Assembly (NCBI GenBank): GCA_041846575.1
Contig: JBGZFC010000049.1
Location: 12,103 to 76,102, forward strand
Source: JBGZFC01 sp041846575
Lineage (GTDB): Bacteria > Bacteroidota > Bacteroidia > Bacteroidales > Dysgonomonadaceae
DNA: 64,000 nucleotides
Reading direction: 5' to 3'
Position numbers and translations under genes: made by a program. The notes beneath the pieces are model-generated. The model had not been told where the DNA came from. It was given only the letters and a program-made list of their open reading frames with translations, and made no database searches. This document shows, piece by piece, positions 32,723-41,210 of the stretch (position 1 is the stretch's first letter; every line of letters starts with the position of its first letter).

Positions 32723-34542
32723 TGAGACATTACAGCACTATATACAGGATAATATTTTTTATAACGCTAATATTCGTTAGCGTAGCTTTAACTAATGCAC
32801 AAGTAACTTTTCGCGCATCGGCACCGAGCACGGTAGAAAAAGGACAACAGTTCAGACTTAGTTACGTACTCAACAAAGATGGACGCGATTTGAGATTGCC
32901 CGAAATCAATGGTTTCGATGTGCTTTTCGGACCGAGCAAATCTCAAAGTTTTAGAAGTACCACAATAAACGGAAAAACAACAAACGAAAGTTCGGTAACA
33001 TACACCTATATATTTTCGGCTCAAAAAGAGGGCGATTTCACCATTGCACCTGCAACTATAGATGTTGACGGCACTATCTATAAATCTAACAGCGTAAATA
33101 TCAAAGTATTGCCAGCCGGCAAGTCCGGTTCCGGCAGTGTAGGAGTAAAACAGGAAAATCAGGCATCATCGCCAAATGTATCGGAAAAAGATGCGTTTAT
33201 TCGTGCAATTGTATCGAAAAACAGTGTTTACGAGCAAGAAGGATTTACCGTTACATTTAAACTATATACAACGCTCAACATTGTTGATATTGGCAAAATC
33301 ACTTTCCCTGAGTTTGAAGGCTTTATGGTGGAAGAGGTAGATGTGCCGTCTAATCAAGGGCAAATAGAGCGATATAACGGACGCAATTATTCGACTGCCG
33401 ATTTACGAAAATCGATACTTTTCCCACAACGTTCAGGAAAAATTACCATCCCGAGCGGACGTTTGGAGATGGTTTTTTCTGTACCCTCGGGAAAAAGAGT
33501 TTCTACATTTTTCGGTACACAAGAGGTTATGGCTGATGTGAGAAAAACTTTGGTTACCAATCCGATTACCATTGATGTAAAAGAGTTGCCGAATAATAAA
33601 CCCGAAAGTTTTTCAAATGCTGTAGGTACATTATCTTTCAAATCTTCAATCAGCACTCAACAAACAAGAGCAAACGAGCCAATCACTCTGACTTTCGAAA
33701 TTTCGGGAACCGGAAATATGAAATTGATTCAAACACCGGAAGTTAAGTTTCCATCAAACTTTGAAGTGTATGACCCGGTTATAGATAATAATTTGAAGGT
33801 TACGACCAACGGACTAACAGGCAGTCGCAAAATAGAGATTTTGGCAATCCCGCGTTACGAAGGCAAGTTCAATATTCCGCCTATCGAATTTAGCTTTTTC
33901 GATTTGAATAGTCGCACATATAAAACCGTAAAATCTCCGTCGTACGATTTGCAAATCGCAAAAGGCGATCCGTCAAAAGCCAAAACGAGCAATTACGTAA
34001 ATCAACAAAATGTAGATGTTGAGCAAGATATTCGCTTTTTAAAGCTAAAAAAACCACAGTTTTTCTCGAAAGATAAATTTTTCGCCGGTTCGATAACTTT
34101 TTGGTTTCTATACATTATTCCGCTAATTGCGTTTGTTCTGCTTTATCTGTTTAATCGAAAAAGAGCGAAGGATAATGCAAATATAGTTTTGACGCGAACA
34201 AAGAAAGCAAATAAAGTTGCAACCAAAAGGTTGAAAATAGCGGAAAAACATCTGAAAGCACATAATAAATCTCTCTTTTACGAAGAGATATTGCGTGCAC
34301 TTTGGGGATATTTCAGCGATAAACTCTCTATCCCGATTGCAAATTTAACAAAAGAGAATATTGAGGCAGAGTTGTCATCGAAAGGTATTAACGATGAGCT
34401 GATTAGCAAATTTATGAAAATCTTGAATACTTGCGAATTTGCTCGTTATGCACCGGTTGAAAGCGAAGGTGCTATGGAAAGTGTTTATAACGATACGGTT
34501 TTCGCTATTAGCGAGATGGAAAACAGATTAAAAAGGAAATAA
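32716..34542 (+). CDS. batD: BatD, oxygen-tolerance family membrane protein
   Basis: 608 residues. Signal peptide at about 1-29, then repeated beta-sandwich domains of the BatD family: FRASAPSTVEKGQQFRLSY at the start, and a third domain with QTRANEPITLTFEISGTGNM. A single transmembrane helix lies near 452-475, and a cytoplasmic tail carries helices with FYEEILRALWGYFSDKLSIP. This layout is the standard for BatD. Function is undefined biochemically; it is essential to the operon's conserved organisation. The gene overlaps batC by 7 bases and is followed 10 bases later by batE. Confidence 0.93.
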   Translation: MVMRHYSTIYRIIFFITLIFVSVALTNAQVTFRASAPSTVEKGQQFRLSYVLNKDGRDLRLPEINGFDVLFGPSKSQSFRSTTINGKTTNESSVTYTYIFSAQKEGDFTIAPATIDVDGTIYKSNSVNIKVLPAGKSGSGSVGVKQENQASSPNVSEKDAFIRAIVSKNSVYEQEGFTVTFKLYTTLNIVDIGKITFPEFEGFMVEEVDVPSNQGQIERYNGRNYSTADLRKSILFPQRSGKITIPSGRLEMVFSVPSGKRVSTFFGTQEVMADVRKTLVTNPITIDVKELPNNKPESFSNAVGTLSFKSSISTQQTRANEPITLTFEISGTGNMKLIQTPEVKFPSNFEVYDPVIDNNLKVTTNGLTGSRKIEILAIPRYEGKFNIPPIEFSFFDLNSRTYKTVKSPSYDLQIAKGDPSKAKTSNYVNQQNVDVEQDIRFLKLKKPQFFSKDKFFAGSITFWFLYIIPLIAFVLLYLFNRKRAKDNANIVLTRTKKANKVATKRLKIAEKHLKAHNKSLFYEEILRALWGYFSDKLSIPIANLTKENIEAELSSKGINDELISKFMKILNTCEFARYAPVESEGAMESVYNDTVFAISEMENRLKRK

Positions 34543-34552
34543 TATTGTCAAA

Positions 34553-35320
34553 ATGAAAATAGTAAAATATATATTATCAATAGCTGTTTTAAGTTGCGTT
34601 TTTTTATCGTTGAAGGCGCAAAGTGTGAATGAGATTGCCTTGGAAGCCTACAAAAGCGGAGACTACACAAAAAGTATCGAACTTTACGAGCAAGCTGTTA
34701 CTCAAGGAGTGTCCGGCAATAGAGAGTCGCCCGAAATTTATTACAATCTTGCAAATGCCTATTTCAGAAACGACCAATTGGGCAAAGCAATCTTAAATTA
34801 TGAACGAGCTTTATTGATTCAGCCAAACGATAAAGATATTCGCCACAATCTGAAATTTGCCCGTTTGCGTACCGAAGATAAAATTGAATCGGTAAACGAT
34901 TTATTTATTTCCAATTGGATGAACGCTATACAAAATCTGTTTACATCAAACGGTTGGGCTTGGATTGGAATACTGTTTTTCATTCTGTTATTATGCAGTG
35001 TTGGTACATTTCTGTTTTCAAGGGTTGTATGGATTAAGAAAACAGCGTTCTATTCAAGTATCGTGTTTATGTCTCTTGTTTTTGCAGCTAACGCTTTCTC
35101 TTTTAAACAGAAAAATAAACTAATAAATCGCAATTCTGCAATAATAATGATGGGGTCCGCAACAATATATGCAGAGCCGAAAACAAGTAGCAAAGAGGTT
35201 TTTCAGTTGCACGAAGGAACAAAAGTAAAAGTGCGAAATAGAGATAATAACTGGATTGAAGTGGAAATTGGAAACGGAAGTGTAGGATGGACGACGGATG
35301 AAAACGTTGAAATCATTTAG
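34553..35320 (+). CDS. batE: BatE, TPR plus SH3-like protein
   Basis: 255 residues. Signal peptide at about 1-22, TPR repeats at about 25-110 (EIYYNLANAYFRNDQLGKAI, IQPNDKDIRHNLKFA), two membrane helices near 135-155 and 163-180, and a C-terminal SH3-like domain with VKVRNRDNNWIEVEIGNGSVGW. SH3b domains of this kind may bind peptidoglycan or protein partners. It ends the bat operon; a PAP2 phosphatase gene follows 46 bases later on the same strand with no terminator seen between. Confidence 0.93.
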   Translation: MKIVKYILSIAVLSCVFLSLKAQSVNEIALEAYKSGDYTKSIELYEQAVTQGVSGNRESPEIYYNLANAYFRNDQLGKAILNYERALLIQPNDKDIRHNLKFARLRTEDKIESVNDLFISNWMNAIQNLFTSNGWAWIGILFFILLLCSVGTFLFSRVVWIKKTAFYSSIVFMSLVFAANAFSFKQKNKLINRNSAIIMMGSATIYAEPKTSSKEVFQLHEGTKVKVRNRDNNWIEVEIGNGSVGWTTDENVEII

Positions 35321-35366
35321 TCTCAGCATATTATCTACTTTAACCACATAAAAATATCTACTGTAT

Positions 35367-36068
35367 ATGAAAGAAATAGTTGAAAATATACTGCCTTTAG
35401 AAAGAGACCTGTTTCTACTGCTAAATGGCAGCAATTCCATCTTTTTAGACAATGTAATGTGGACAATAAGCGGACGCTTTGTATGGACACCGCTGCTGTT
35501 GTTCGTCCTGTTTCTGTTTTTCTATAAGACACGACCTAAAGAGGCTATTGTGACAACTCTCTTTTTTATACTGCTTTTTGTTGCATGCGATCAAGTATCA
35601 TCAGGTTTGTTTAAACCCTTTTTCGGTCGATTACGCCCAACTCACCATCCCGATTTTATGAATGTTGTAGATATGGTGAATAATTATAGAGGAGGACGAT
35701 TCGGATTCATTTCCGGACACGCTACAAACAGTTTCGGGTTGGCTGTTTTCTTATCGCTACTGTTTAAAAATCGACGACTAACTGTTGTCGCTTTAACTTG
35801 GGCTACGATAAACAGTTATTCGCGTATATATTTGGGAGTCCATTTTATTTCGGATATTGTCGGCGGAATTATCGTTGGATCTCTTATCGGAATAATTATA
35901 TACCAATTATATTCCTATTTTCGATACAGATTGTTTGTTATACCTGACCGACTTCGAAAAAATTCTGTTTACTCGCAAAAGCATGGTAATATGCTTGCAT
36001 TTTTCATTATCTCATGCTTGATAATAATTTTGATATTTAACCAACCTCTATCGCAATTGCCGCATTGA
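35367..36068 (+). CDS. PAP2 family membrane phosphatase
   Basis: 233 residues with about six membrane helices. All three motifs of the acid phosphatase fold are present: KPFFGRLRP near 82-90, SGHATNS near 115 and SRIYLGVHFISD near 150. Enzymes of this type dephosphorylate undecaprenyl pyrophosphate, phosphatidylglycerol phosphate or lipid A at the periplasmic face. Undecaprenyl pyrophosphate recycling is attractive because the window also encodes UppS and a Wzx-like flippase, but that is inference. It may be the last gene of the bat transcript. Confidence 0.9.
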   Translation: MKEIVENILPLERDLFLLLNGSNSIFLDNVMWTISGRFVWTPLLLFVLFLFFYKTRPKEAIVTTLFFILLFVACDQVSSGLFKPFFGRLRPTHHPDFMNVVDMVNNYRGGRFGFISGHATNSFGLAVFLSLLFKNRRLTVVALTWATINSYSRIYLGVHFISDIVGGIIVGSLIGIIIYQLYSYFRYRLFVIPDRLRKNSVYSQKHGNMLAFFIISCLIIILIFNQPLSQLPH

Positions 36069-36610
36069 TTGTTTCTGGTATGTGGTTTACGTGGGCGTGT
36101 TTTGGGCATCCTGTCACATTGCCTAAGGGAGGTTCTGCGAATTCTTAACGAAACTTCGGCAAAGTGAAGGATTTATTTTTAGAAACAAGGCGCAATAACC
36201 AAAGTCCAATAGCAAACAATGCAACAGAGTACAAAAAATTTGTTGTCGTTCGATAAATATTCTCATTTTAAATTGATAAGATTTGTTGTAGATGATTTCA
36301 GCAATTATTACAGATAAATAACTTGGAAAGCCTAAAATTCATAACCTTATGTAATCGGAGCGCAGCTTATGGTGCAAACGACAACCCAACCTTTCAACCC
36401 GAAGTGGTTGTACTTCTATGAAGTACTGCTTGTACCGATAAATTTCGGAGGCTTTCAGGCAATGTTTGTGGGTCATTGTTTACCGTAAGCTGCTCTGCTT
36501 TATGCTGATTGCATGCGCTGGCACGATTATATCGTGAGGATTAATTATCACGCCATAGCTATGAGAGAATAATATTTACCAAAAAATGCTACAACATCTT
36601 TCTGTTGCTA
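36069..36610. other. 542-base spacer with a structured repeat
   Basis: No open frame of quality is present. The spacer contains a 35-base repeat copy (TTGTTGTCGTTCGATAAATA at 36240-36259, continuing to 36275) and the long imperfect hairpin element at 36345-36525, then a small CACGAT-TAT-ATCGTG hairpin near 36522-36536. Confidence 0.65.
36345..36525. repeat. Structured repeat with long imperfect inverted arms
   Basis: The arm 36359-36387 (AGCGCAGCTTATGGT and on) pairs with 36470-36495 (ending ACCGTAAGCTGCTCT) over about 26 bases with a few mismatches and bulges. Inside is a perfect 7-bp hairpin GTACTTC-TAT-GAAGTAC (36410-36426) and a possible CCGAA/TTCGG pairing around it. A diverged relative lies at 11428-11560 in the opposite orientation. 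It could be a structured RNA or a non-autonomous mobile element. I do not recognise a named family. Confidence 0.55.
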
Positions 36611-37126
36611 TTATTCCATCGTAACAACTAATCCTTTGCTTATTTGCGTCCAATGGTCATTGTTAGAAAGCCTTTTAACATGTTCGTTAGCACTGTCGTA
36701 TTCAAAAGAAGCTTTTTTACTGTCTATCGTCCGGTAGGGCAAGTATAAATATAAAATACCGCCCACTTCGCAAGTGCCCCAATTTATATTTGCCAAAAAG
36801 TTGCGCGCATCCCAACGTAATATCACGTAAGCTGCCACCATATTCTCCTTTTTGTAATATTCCATATTTTCTATGTCCACGGTAGGATGCCAATTTCTTC
36901 CGCTTTGCGGAGAGATAATATTAGAAATTTGCTTGGTCATCTGCAATGCCGCTTCTTCCATTGGTACACGATAAGCACGCCTGATGGTTTCTTTACGGCG
37001 ATACTCCTTTTCAATTTCTTGCAGTTCTCGATAGGAGTATTTTTTCTTTTTTTGATTAGATTGTGCCATCATCGACATGTTGAATATCAATAATATGGCG
37101 AAAGATATAAATAATGTTTTTTTCAT
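36611..37126 (-). CDS. Secreted protein of unknown function (paralogue 1)
   Basis: 171 residues from the ATG at 37126, which begins a signal peptide (MKKTLFISFAILLIFNMSMMAQ); the ORF start at 37219 overlaps the upstream paralogue and is rejected. After the signal comes a basic helical stretch (RELQEIEKEYRRKETIRR), then ISNIISPQSGRNW, YYKKENMVAAYVILRWDARNF and YLYLPYRTIDSKKASFEYDSANEHV. The Trp, Asp and Tyr positions are shared with the adjacent gene. I do not recognise the family. It probably acts in the periplasm or outer membrane. Confidence 0.75.
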   Translation of the reverse strand: MKKTLFISFAILLIFNMSMMAQSNQKKKKYSYRELQEIEKEYRRKETIRRAYRVPMEEAALQMTKQISNIISPQSGRNWHPTVDIENMEYYKKENMVAAYVILRWDARNFLANINWGTCEVGGILYLYLPYRTIDSKKASFEYDSANEHVKRLSNNDHWTQISKGLVVTME

Positions 37127-37176
37127 AAGTAAAATTGTTCTTTGAATTAATAAATTGCTTTGGTATTTTTCTGTTG

Positions 37177-37701
37177 TTATTCCATTGTAATAATCAAACC
37201 TCTGCTTATTTGCTCCCAATGGCTACTGTTGGATACTTTTGTAACATGGTCGTTTACTCTGTCGTATTCAAAAAAAGCTTTTTTACTGTCTATCGTCCGA
37301 TAGGGCAAGTATAAATATAAAATACCGTCTACTTCGCAAGTACCATAGCCTATGCCCGCCGGAAAATGACGCGCATCCCAACGTAATATCACATAGGCTG
37401 CTACCATATTATCCTTTTTGTAATATTCCATATTTTCTATGTCCACAGAAGGACGCCAATTTTTGCCGCTCTGAGGAGAGATAATATTGGAAATATGCTT
37501 GGTCATGCGCAAAGCCGCTTTTTCCATTGGTTCGCGATATGTGCGCCTTATGTTTTCTTTACGGCGATACTCCCTTTCTCGCTCTTGCAATTGCCTGTAG
37601 CTATCTTTGCTCACATAGCTCGGAACATCGCAACTGTATAGTGTTATCGCCAACACAGTAAGAATTGCTGCTAAGAATAAAGATTTTAATAATTGTTTCA
37701 T
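37177..37701 (-). CDS. Lipoprotein of unknown function (paralogue 2)
   Basis: 174 residues and clearly homologous to the gene just downstream over the whole mature region, so the pair arose by tandem duplication. Unlike its paralogue it has a lipoprotein signal ending LYSC at Cys24. Shared features include REREYRRKENIRRTYREPMEKAALRMTKHIS (shown by pieces REYRRKE, MEKAALRMTK), ISPQSGKNW, ENMEYYKK and LPYRTIDSKKA. The lipid anchor and the plain secretion signal place the two at different locations in the envelope. The SIMPL gene lies 12 bases upstream, so all three are likely co-transcribed. Function unknown. Confidence 0.78.
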   Translation of the reverse strand: MKQLLKSLFLAAILTVLAITLYSCDVPSYVSKDSYRQLQEREREYRRKENIRRTYREPMEKAALRMTKHISNIISPQSGKNWRPSVDIENMEYYKKDNMVAAYVILRWDARHFPAGIGYGTCEVDGILYLYLPYRTIDSKKAFFEYDRVNDHVTKVSNSSHWEQISRGLIITME

Positions 37702-37713
37702 AAATTTTTAATA

Positions 37714-38460
37714 TCATTTGATTTTATAAGATGAGCGTACAGTCACACTAGCTATTTTCATCTTGGATTCTGTATTCAATGATCCATACCAACTATATTC
37801 TTCATCGGTATTAGCTCCAATAATTTGAAATACACCCATAGTTGATGAGGATAAATTTTTAATACCACTGTTGCTTCCCTCAGCGATAATAGAGGCACGT
37901 TTATAAGCATCGGAAGATGCTTCTTTCAACAAATCCATTTTCAAAACATTCATATTAGTATAATAGTATTTAGGAGAATGAATGTCTAAATCAATTTTTG
38001 GGATGAACAAGGTCTGAATTTTTTGATACACATTTTCGATTTCATCTACACGTTCTGATTTTACAATAATATTAATGGATGCGATATAATATTTTATGGG
38101 TGTCTTTCTATTAGAATAGTATTCATCATTATATCCATCATAATGTTTCACGGAAGAATTTGAAACTGTTATTTCATTTTCAGTAATTCCCTTTTCTTTC
38201 AAAAAAGAAATTACTTTATTATGAGATTCTTGCAGTACCTCATAAGCTTTCAAGCGTTCATTTTCTTTAGTTGTTAAACTTATTTTCCAATAGGTAAGGT
38301 CGCTTTTTATATTGCGTTCCGCCTTTCCTGTAACAGTAATAATTGGGTCTCCATGTCTAAAATAACGAATACCTCTTGATAATAACCAAGCACTACCCAC
38401 TATGGCTATTGCGACCGTTATGGTCAATAAAACTTTTGGTTTTAACATGATTGAAAACAT
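37714..38460 (-). CDS. SIMPL (DUF541) domain protein
   Basis: 248 residues. One N-terminal transmembrane helix at about 10-28, then a SIMPL domain starting ITVTGKAERNIKSDLTYWKISL and containing AYEVLQESHNKVISFLKEKG, YIASINIIVKSERVDEIENV and DAYKRASIIAE, all characteristic. SIMPL proteins are periplasmic or surface proteins of poorly known function; the Brucella homologue Bp26 forms channel-like oligomers. It heads a three-gene minus-strand unit with two paralogous secreted proteins. Alternative start Met5 (38448) would keep the helix; the first ATG is used. Confidence 0.87.
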   Translation of the reverse strand: MFSIMLKPKVLLTITVAIAIVGSAWLLSRGIRYFRHGDPIITVTGKAERNIKSDLTYWKISLTTKENERLKAYEVLQESHNKVISFLKEKGITENEITVSNSSVKHYDGYNDEYYSNRKTPIKYYIASINIIVKSERVDEIENVYQKIQTLFIPKIDLDIHSPKYYYTNMNVLKMDLLKEASSDAYKRASIIAEGSNSGIKNLSSSTMGVFQIIGANTDEEYSWYGSLNTESKMKIASVTVRSSYKIK

Positions 38461-38504
38461 TTGTTTTATCTCTCAGACCCCAAGATAGAGAATTGTTAAT
38501 ACAT

Positions 38505-38702
38505 AAAAAAAGAAGCGTGAGGTCCGTATGACACCACTCTTCTATAGCGGGCTCGTGAGAACAGCCTTAGAGAAAAAAATGACACATACGCCCCCCCACG
38601 CCCATGACGTGGAAAGCCTCTATATCATTCTCCCTCTCTTTGAATTTTCTCACGATTCGCTATAGGAAGAATGAAGCATAACGCTTCCTACTTATTTTTT
38701 CT
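38505..38702 (-). ncRNA. ssrS: Predicted 6S RNA
   Basis: A rod-like fold is visible: a closing stem GAAGCGT (38512-38518) with ACGCTTC (38681-38687); a large internal bubble; a stem CTTCTATAGCG (38539-38549) with CGCTATAGGAAG (38658-38669, one bulge); a perfect 9-bp stem TCGTGAGAA (38553-38561) with 38647-38655; and an apical hairpin CCACG/CGTGG near 38601-38618. The roughly 198-base length and bubble-in-a-rod match 6S RNA, which binds RNA polymerase holoenzyme by mimicking an open promoter. The minus strand is chosen because it has a consensus promoter at the right distance and a TTTTTTT run directly after the closing stem. Identity as 6S is inference. Confidence 0.65.
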
Positions 38703-38707
38703 TATCG

Positions 38708-38738
38708 CAAAGACAATGCTTTGAGATACTGCTACAAA
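38708..38738 (-). promoter_or_regulatory. Promoter of the predicted 6S RNA
   Basis: On the minus strand TTTG (38738 to 38735) and TGTCTTTG (38715 to 38708) are separated by exactly 19 bases, matching the Bacteroidetes TTTG-N19-TAnnTTTG promoter apart from one base. Transcription would start near 38702, at the outer end of the RNA's closing stem. Confidence 0.65.
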
Positions 38739-39148
38739 TGTATATATTTTCTTTTAAAATAAAAAGGATTTAAAGAATTATTTTAACATGGTTTTATCAA
38801 TAAGGATACCCCCTGAATAAGAAAGAAATAGGATAACTCCTGTTTAGCAAAGATAACTTCTTGTTAATGTATGATGGGTGGTTTGTGATTGGTGTTCTCG
38901 TTCTCGCAAATCCTTTCGCGTGGAACTTGCGACAGCCAATGTTTCGGTGCGTAGTATCTTAATAAGTTTGTTGTAACTCAATTGCTCCTTTTAGCATTCA
39001 TAATTTGCAGAGTACCGTAATATAAAAAAAAGACATCCAGTAAACAAGTTAAGCAGTGAACAGGTAAACTCCTCTCCTATCCAAGTCTCCCCTTCGTCCT
39101 CCGAAACACGTAACTCGAAACACAAATCTACTAAAGCACCAACTCGTT

Positions 39149-39844
39149 TTATATCGCTTCTCCCAAAGCCACAACACTTATTTTAATATCGGGCGATTGT
39201 GTCAATGCGGAAGCACAAGCTTCTATAGTTGAGCCGGTTGTGATTACATCATCCACTAAAAGTATATGATGTCCCGCATATTTCGAAGGCTCTTTTAAAT
39301 CAAAAATGCCTTTTACGTTTTCCCACCTTTGCGATTTGGATCTTTTCGTTTGTGTGGGATTTGAGATAGATCTTTGTAAATTGTCGTTCGATAACGGAAT
39401 TCCCGTAGTTTGAGAAATACCTTTTGCAATCATTTCCGATTGGTTGTAGCCTCGTAACTTCTCTTTTTCGGGATGTAAAGGCACAGGAACGATAAAGTCA
39501 ACAGTGTTGATAAAGTTGCTGTCGAGCAAATCCTTTCCGTAAATTTTCCCGAGCAATATTCCCACGTTTTTTCCATTGTTATATTTAAGATTGTGAATAA
39601 GCGGCGGTAGCATTCCCCCTTTTGTATAAAAACAGAAAGTTGCTATTCGCTGAAACGGAAAACGCCCCCATAATCTGTCTTCTATATGGTTGTGTGTTTC
39701 GAGATAATTGTTTGTTCGCGGCAATTTATACAAGCATTGCAGACAAATCTCCTCTTCGTCCGTTATCAGTCCGGAGTGACAAATCAGGCAGCAATTCGGA
39801 TAGAAGAGATTTTGAAACTCTTTTATGATTCTACGCAGTTTCAT
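39149..39844 (-). CDS. comF: ComF family phosphoribosyltransferase-like protein
   Basis: 231 residues. The N-terminus has a Cys-rich zinc-binding module (CCLICHSG at 18-25 and CLQC near 36). The C-terminus has a type I phosphoribosyltransferase fold, with FIVPVPLHPEKEKLRGYNQSE near 110-130 and the PRPP-binding loop LLVDDVITTGST near 196. ComF is required for DNA uptake in naturally competent bacteria, but homologues are widespread and the enzymatic reaction is not settled. It overlaps recX by 4 bases and is the last gene of the prmC-recX-comF unit. Confidence 0.92.
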   Translation of the reverse strand: MKLRRIIKEFQNLFYPNCCLICHSGLITDEEEICLQCLYKLPRTNNYLETHNHIEDRLWGRFPFQRIATFCFYTKGGMLPPLIHNLKYNNGKNVGILLGKIYGKDLLDSNFINTVDFIVPVPLHPEKEKLRGYNQSEMIAKGISQTTGIPLSNDNLQRSISNPTQTKRSKSQRWENVKGIFDLKEPSKYAGHHILLVDDVITTGSTIEACASALTQSPDIKISVVALGEAI

Positions 39845-40320
39845 TCGTTATAAATTTGATTAACAACCTTTACTACATCTCTCATTTCAAACCCCCTGCC
39901 GAGTGCAAAACGAATCAGTTTGTTTCTTTTTTCGAAAACGTTATTGCCACGAATGCTTTTTGCTTTCTTTTCCAATAATGGCTTTAGTTCATCAGTCAGG
40001 TTGTCGGCGTGAATTTCCTCGAAAATCTTATTAACTGCCTGATGGTCAATATTCTTTTGTTGCAAGGCGAACGCGATTTTATTTTTGCCCCACTTGTTAA
40101 TTTTCAGTTTATCGTTTATAAAACTACGGACATAACGCTTGTCGTCAATAAATCTGTTTTCTTGTAGCAGAGCTATTATTTCAGATATTTGATTTTCAGG
40201 TAGAGACATCCTTTGCAGGCTACGTTTTATGTCGAAAGAAGAACACTCTTTTGCAGAACATTTTCGAGCCATTGAGGCATAAACTTTCTTGATGTCTATT
40301 TTTTTTTCTTCCTTTTCCAT
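39841..40320 (-). CDS. recX: RecX family regulator of RecA
   Basis: 159 residues, all-helical with the RecX three-helix repeats: SSFDIKRSLQRMSLP, IIALLQENRFIDDKRYVRSFINDK and KWGKNKIAFALQQKNID (described in parts). RecX inhibits RecA filament growth and recombinase activity. The ATG at 40320 is preferred; a TTG at 40341 would add 7 residues and overlap the prmC stop, and cannot be excluded. It lies between prmC and comF on one transcript. Slight truncation relative to long RecX proteins is normal for Bacteroidetes. Confidence 0.88.
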   Translation of the reverse strand: MEKEEKKIDIKKVYASMARKCSAKECSSFDIKRSLQRMSLPENQISEIIALLQENRFIDDKRYVRSFINDKLKINKWGKNKIAFALQQKNIDHQAVNKIFEEIHADNLTDELKPLLEKKAKSIRGNNVFEKRNKLIRFALGRGFEMRDVVKVVNQIYNE

Positions 40321-40337
40321 GATTATTAGATTATGTT

Positions 40338-41177
40338 TCAACCATTTTTGGCATACACCATCCTTTGATTCTGTGAAATATCTTTTTTTATTTCAACATG
40401 CGTAAATCCTTTCTCTCTCAGCATACGCTCAATCTCGTCGCCTTTTGCTCTGTTGATTTCGAAATAGAGAGAGCCGTCCGATACAAGGTTTTGCAACGCA
40501 AAATCGGCAATTTTTTCATAAAAAACGAGAGGATTATTATCTTCCACAAAAAGAGCTTGATGAGGCTCGAAAATCAGTACATTATTTTCCATTTCCCGTT
40601 TCTCAGACTCGGCAATATAGGGCGGATTACTGACTATTATGTTCCATCTTTTGTCGGAAAAATTGCAACCCAGAATATCTACTTTTTCAAAAGTAATATC
40701 AACTTTGTTTATTATCGCGTTTTGTTTGGCAACATCAAGTGCGTTTTCGGAAATATCCCAAGCAGATACATTGGCATTGTGAATGTTTTTCGCCAATGAT
40801 ATTGCTATACAGCCGCTTCCGGTGCCAATATCGAGAATGTTGCCCGATAAGTCGGCATGATTGGAGATAATCCATTCGACCAACTCTTCGGTTTCTGGTC
40901 GCGGTATCAGAACGGAACAATTGACCGAAAAAGGTAATCCGAAAAACTCGGTTTTTCCCAAAATATACTGAATTGGCTCATAATTTTTTAGTCGGGTAAC
41001 AAATTCATTTAGTTTTGATGTTTCGGAACAAGATAAATTGTTAATTTTGTAAGTTACAATATCCGAAAAAGAGATATGAAACTCATCTTCAAAAATCATT
41101 CTTATCAGCGCACTAACTTCCGCAGGAGTGTATATTGCAGATAGTTCTTCTTTGATTTGTTTGATGATTGTTTGCAT
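40338..41177 (-). CDS. prmC: PrmC/HemK release-factor glutamine methyltransferase
   Basis: 279 residues. It methylates the GGQ glutamine of peptide-chain release factors using S-adenosylmethionine. Signatures: IPRPETEELV at 91-100, SAM-binding DIGTGSGCI at 116-124 and catalytic NPPY at 184-187. The N-terminal five-helix substrate domain is present. The open frame extends 62 residues further upstream over the ribD start, but the normal protein begins at the ATG at 41177, 19 bases after a -7 box. It is divergent from ribD and first in the prmC-recX-comF unit. Confidence 0.94.
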   Translation of the reverse strand: MQTIIKQIKEELSAIYTPAEVSALIRMIFEDEFHISFSDIVTYKINNLSCSETSKLNEFVTRLKNYEPIQYILGKTEFFGLPFSVNCSVLIPRPETEELVEWIISNHADLSGNILDIGTGSGCIAISLAKNIHNANVSAWDISENALDVAKQNAIINKVDITFEKVDILGCNFSDKRWNIIVSNPPYIAESEKREMENNVLIFEPHQALFVEDNNPLVFYEKIADFALQNLVSDGSLYFEINRAKGDEIERMLREKGFTHVEIKKDISQNQRMVYAKNG

Positions 41178-41195
41178 ATTGATTTGAGAAAAAAA

Positions 41196-41203
41196 CAAAG
41201 GTA
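41196..41203 (-). promoter_or_regulatory. -7 box (TACCTTTG) for prmC
   Basis: A perfect TAnnTTTG match on the minus strand, 18 bases before the prmC ATG, giving a leader of about 12 bases. It lies in the 33-base gap between prmC and the divergent ribD gene. No -33 box at normal spacing was found because that position falls inside ribD. Confidence 0.5.
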
Positions 41204-41210
41204 TAAAAAA

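Larger units (their letters stand above)
38461..39148. other. 688-base spacer with a predicted 6S RNA
   Basis: No protein gene is seen. The left part is occupied by the 6S RNA candidate (38505-38702) and its promoter (38708-38738). The right part (38760-39148) is A+T-rich, shows fragments of spacer repeats and no clear structure. Confidence 0.65.

Noticed and set aside
36359..36495. Integron attC site or tRNA-like fold
   Set aside because: The arms lack the GTTRRRY/RYYYAAC core pair, there is no integrase, and no T-loop GTTCRAATCC-like sequence is present.
41178..41210. FMN riboswitch ahead of ribD
   Set aside because: Only 33 bases lie between the divergent prmC and ribD starts, far too short for an FMN aptamer.
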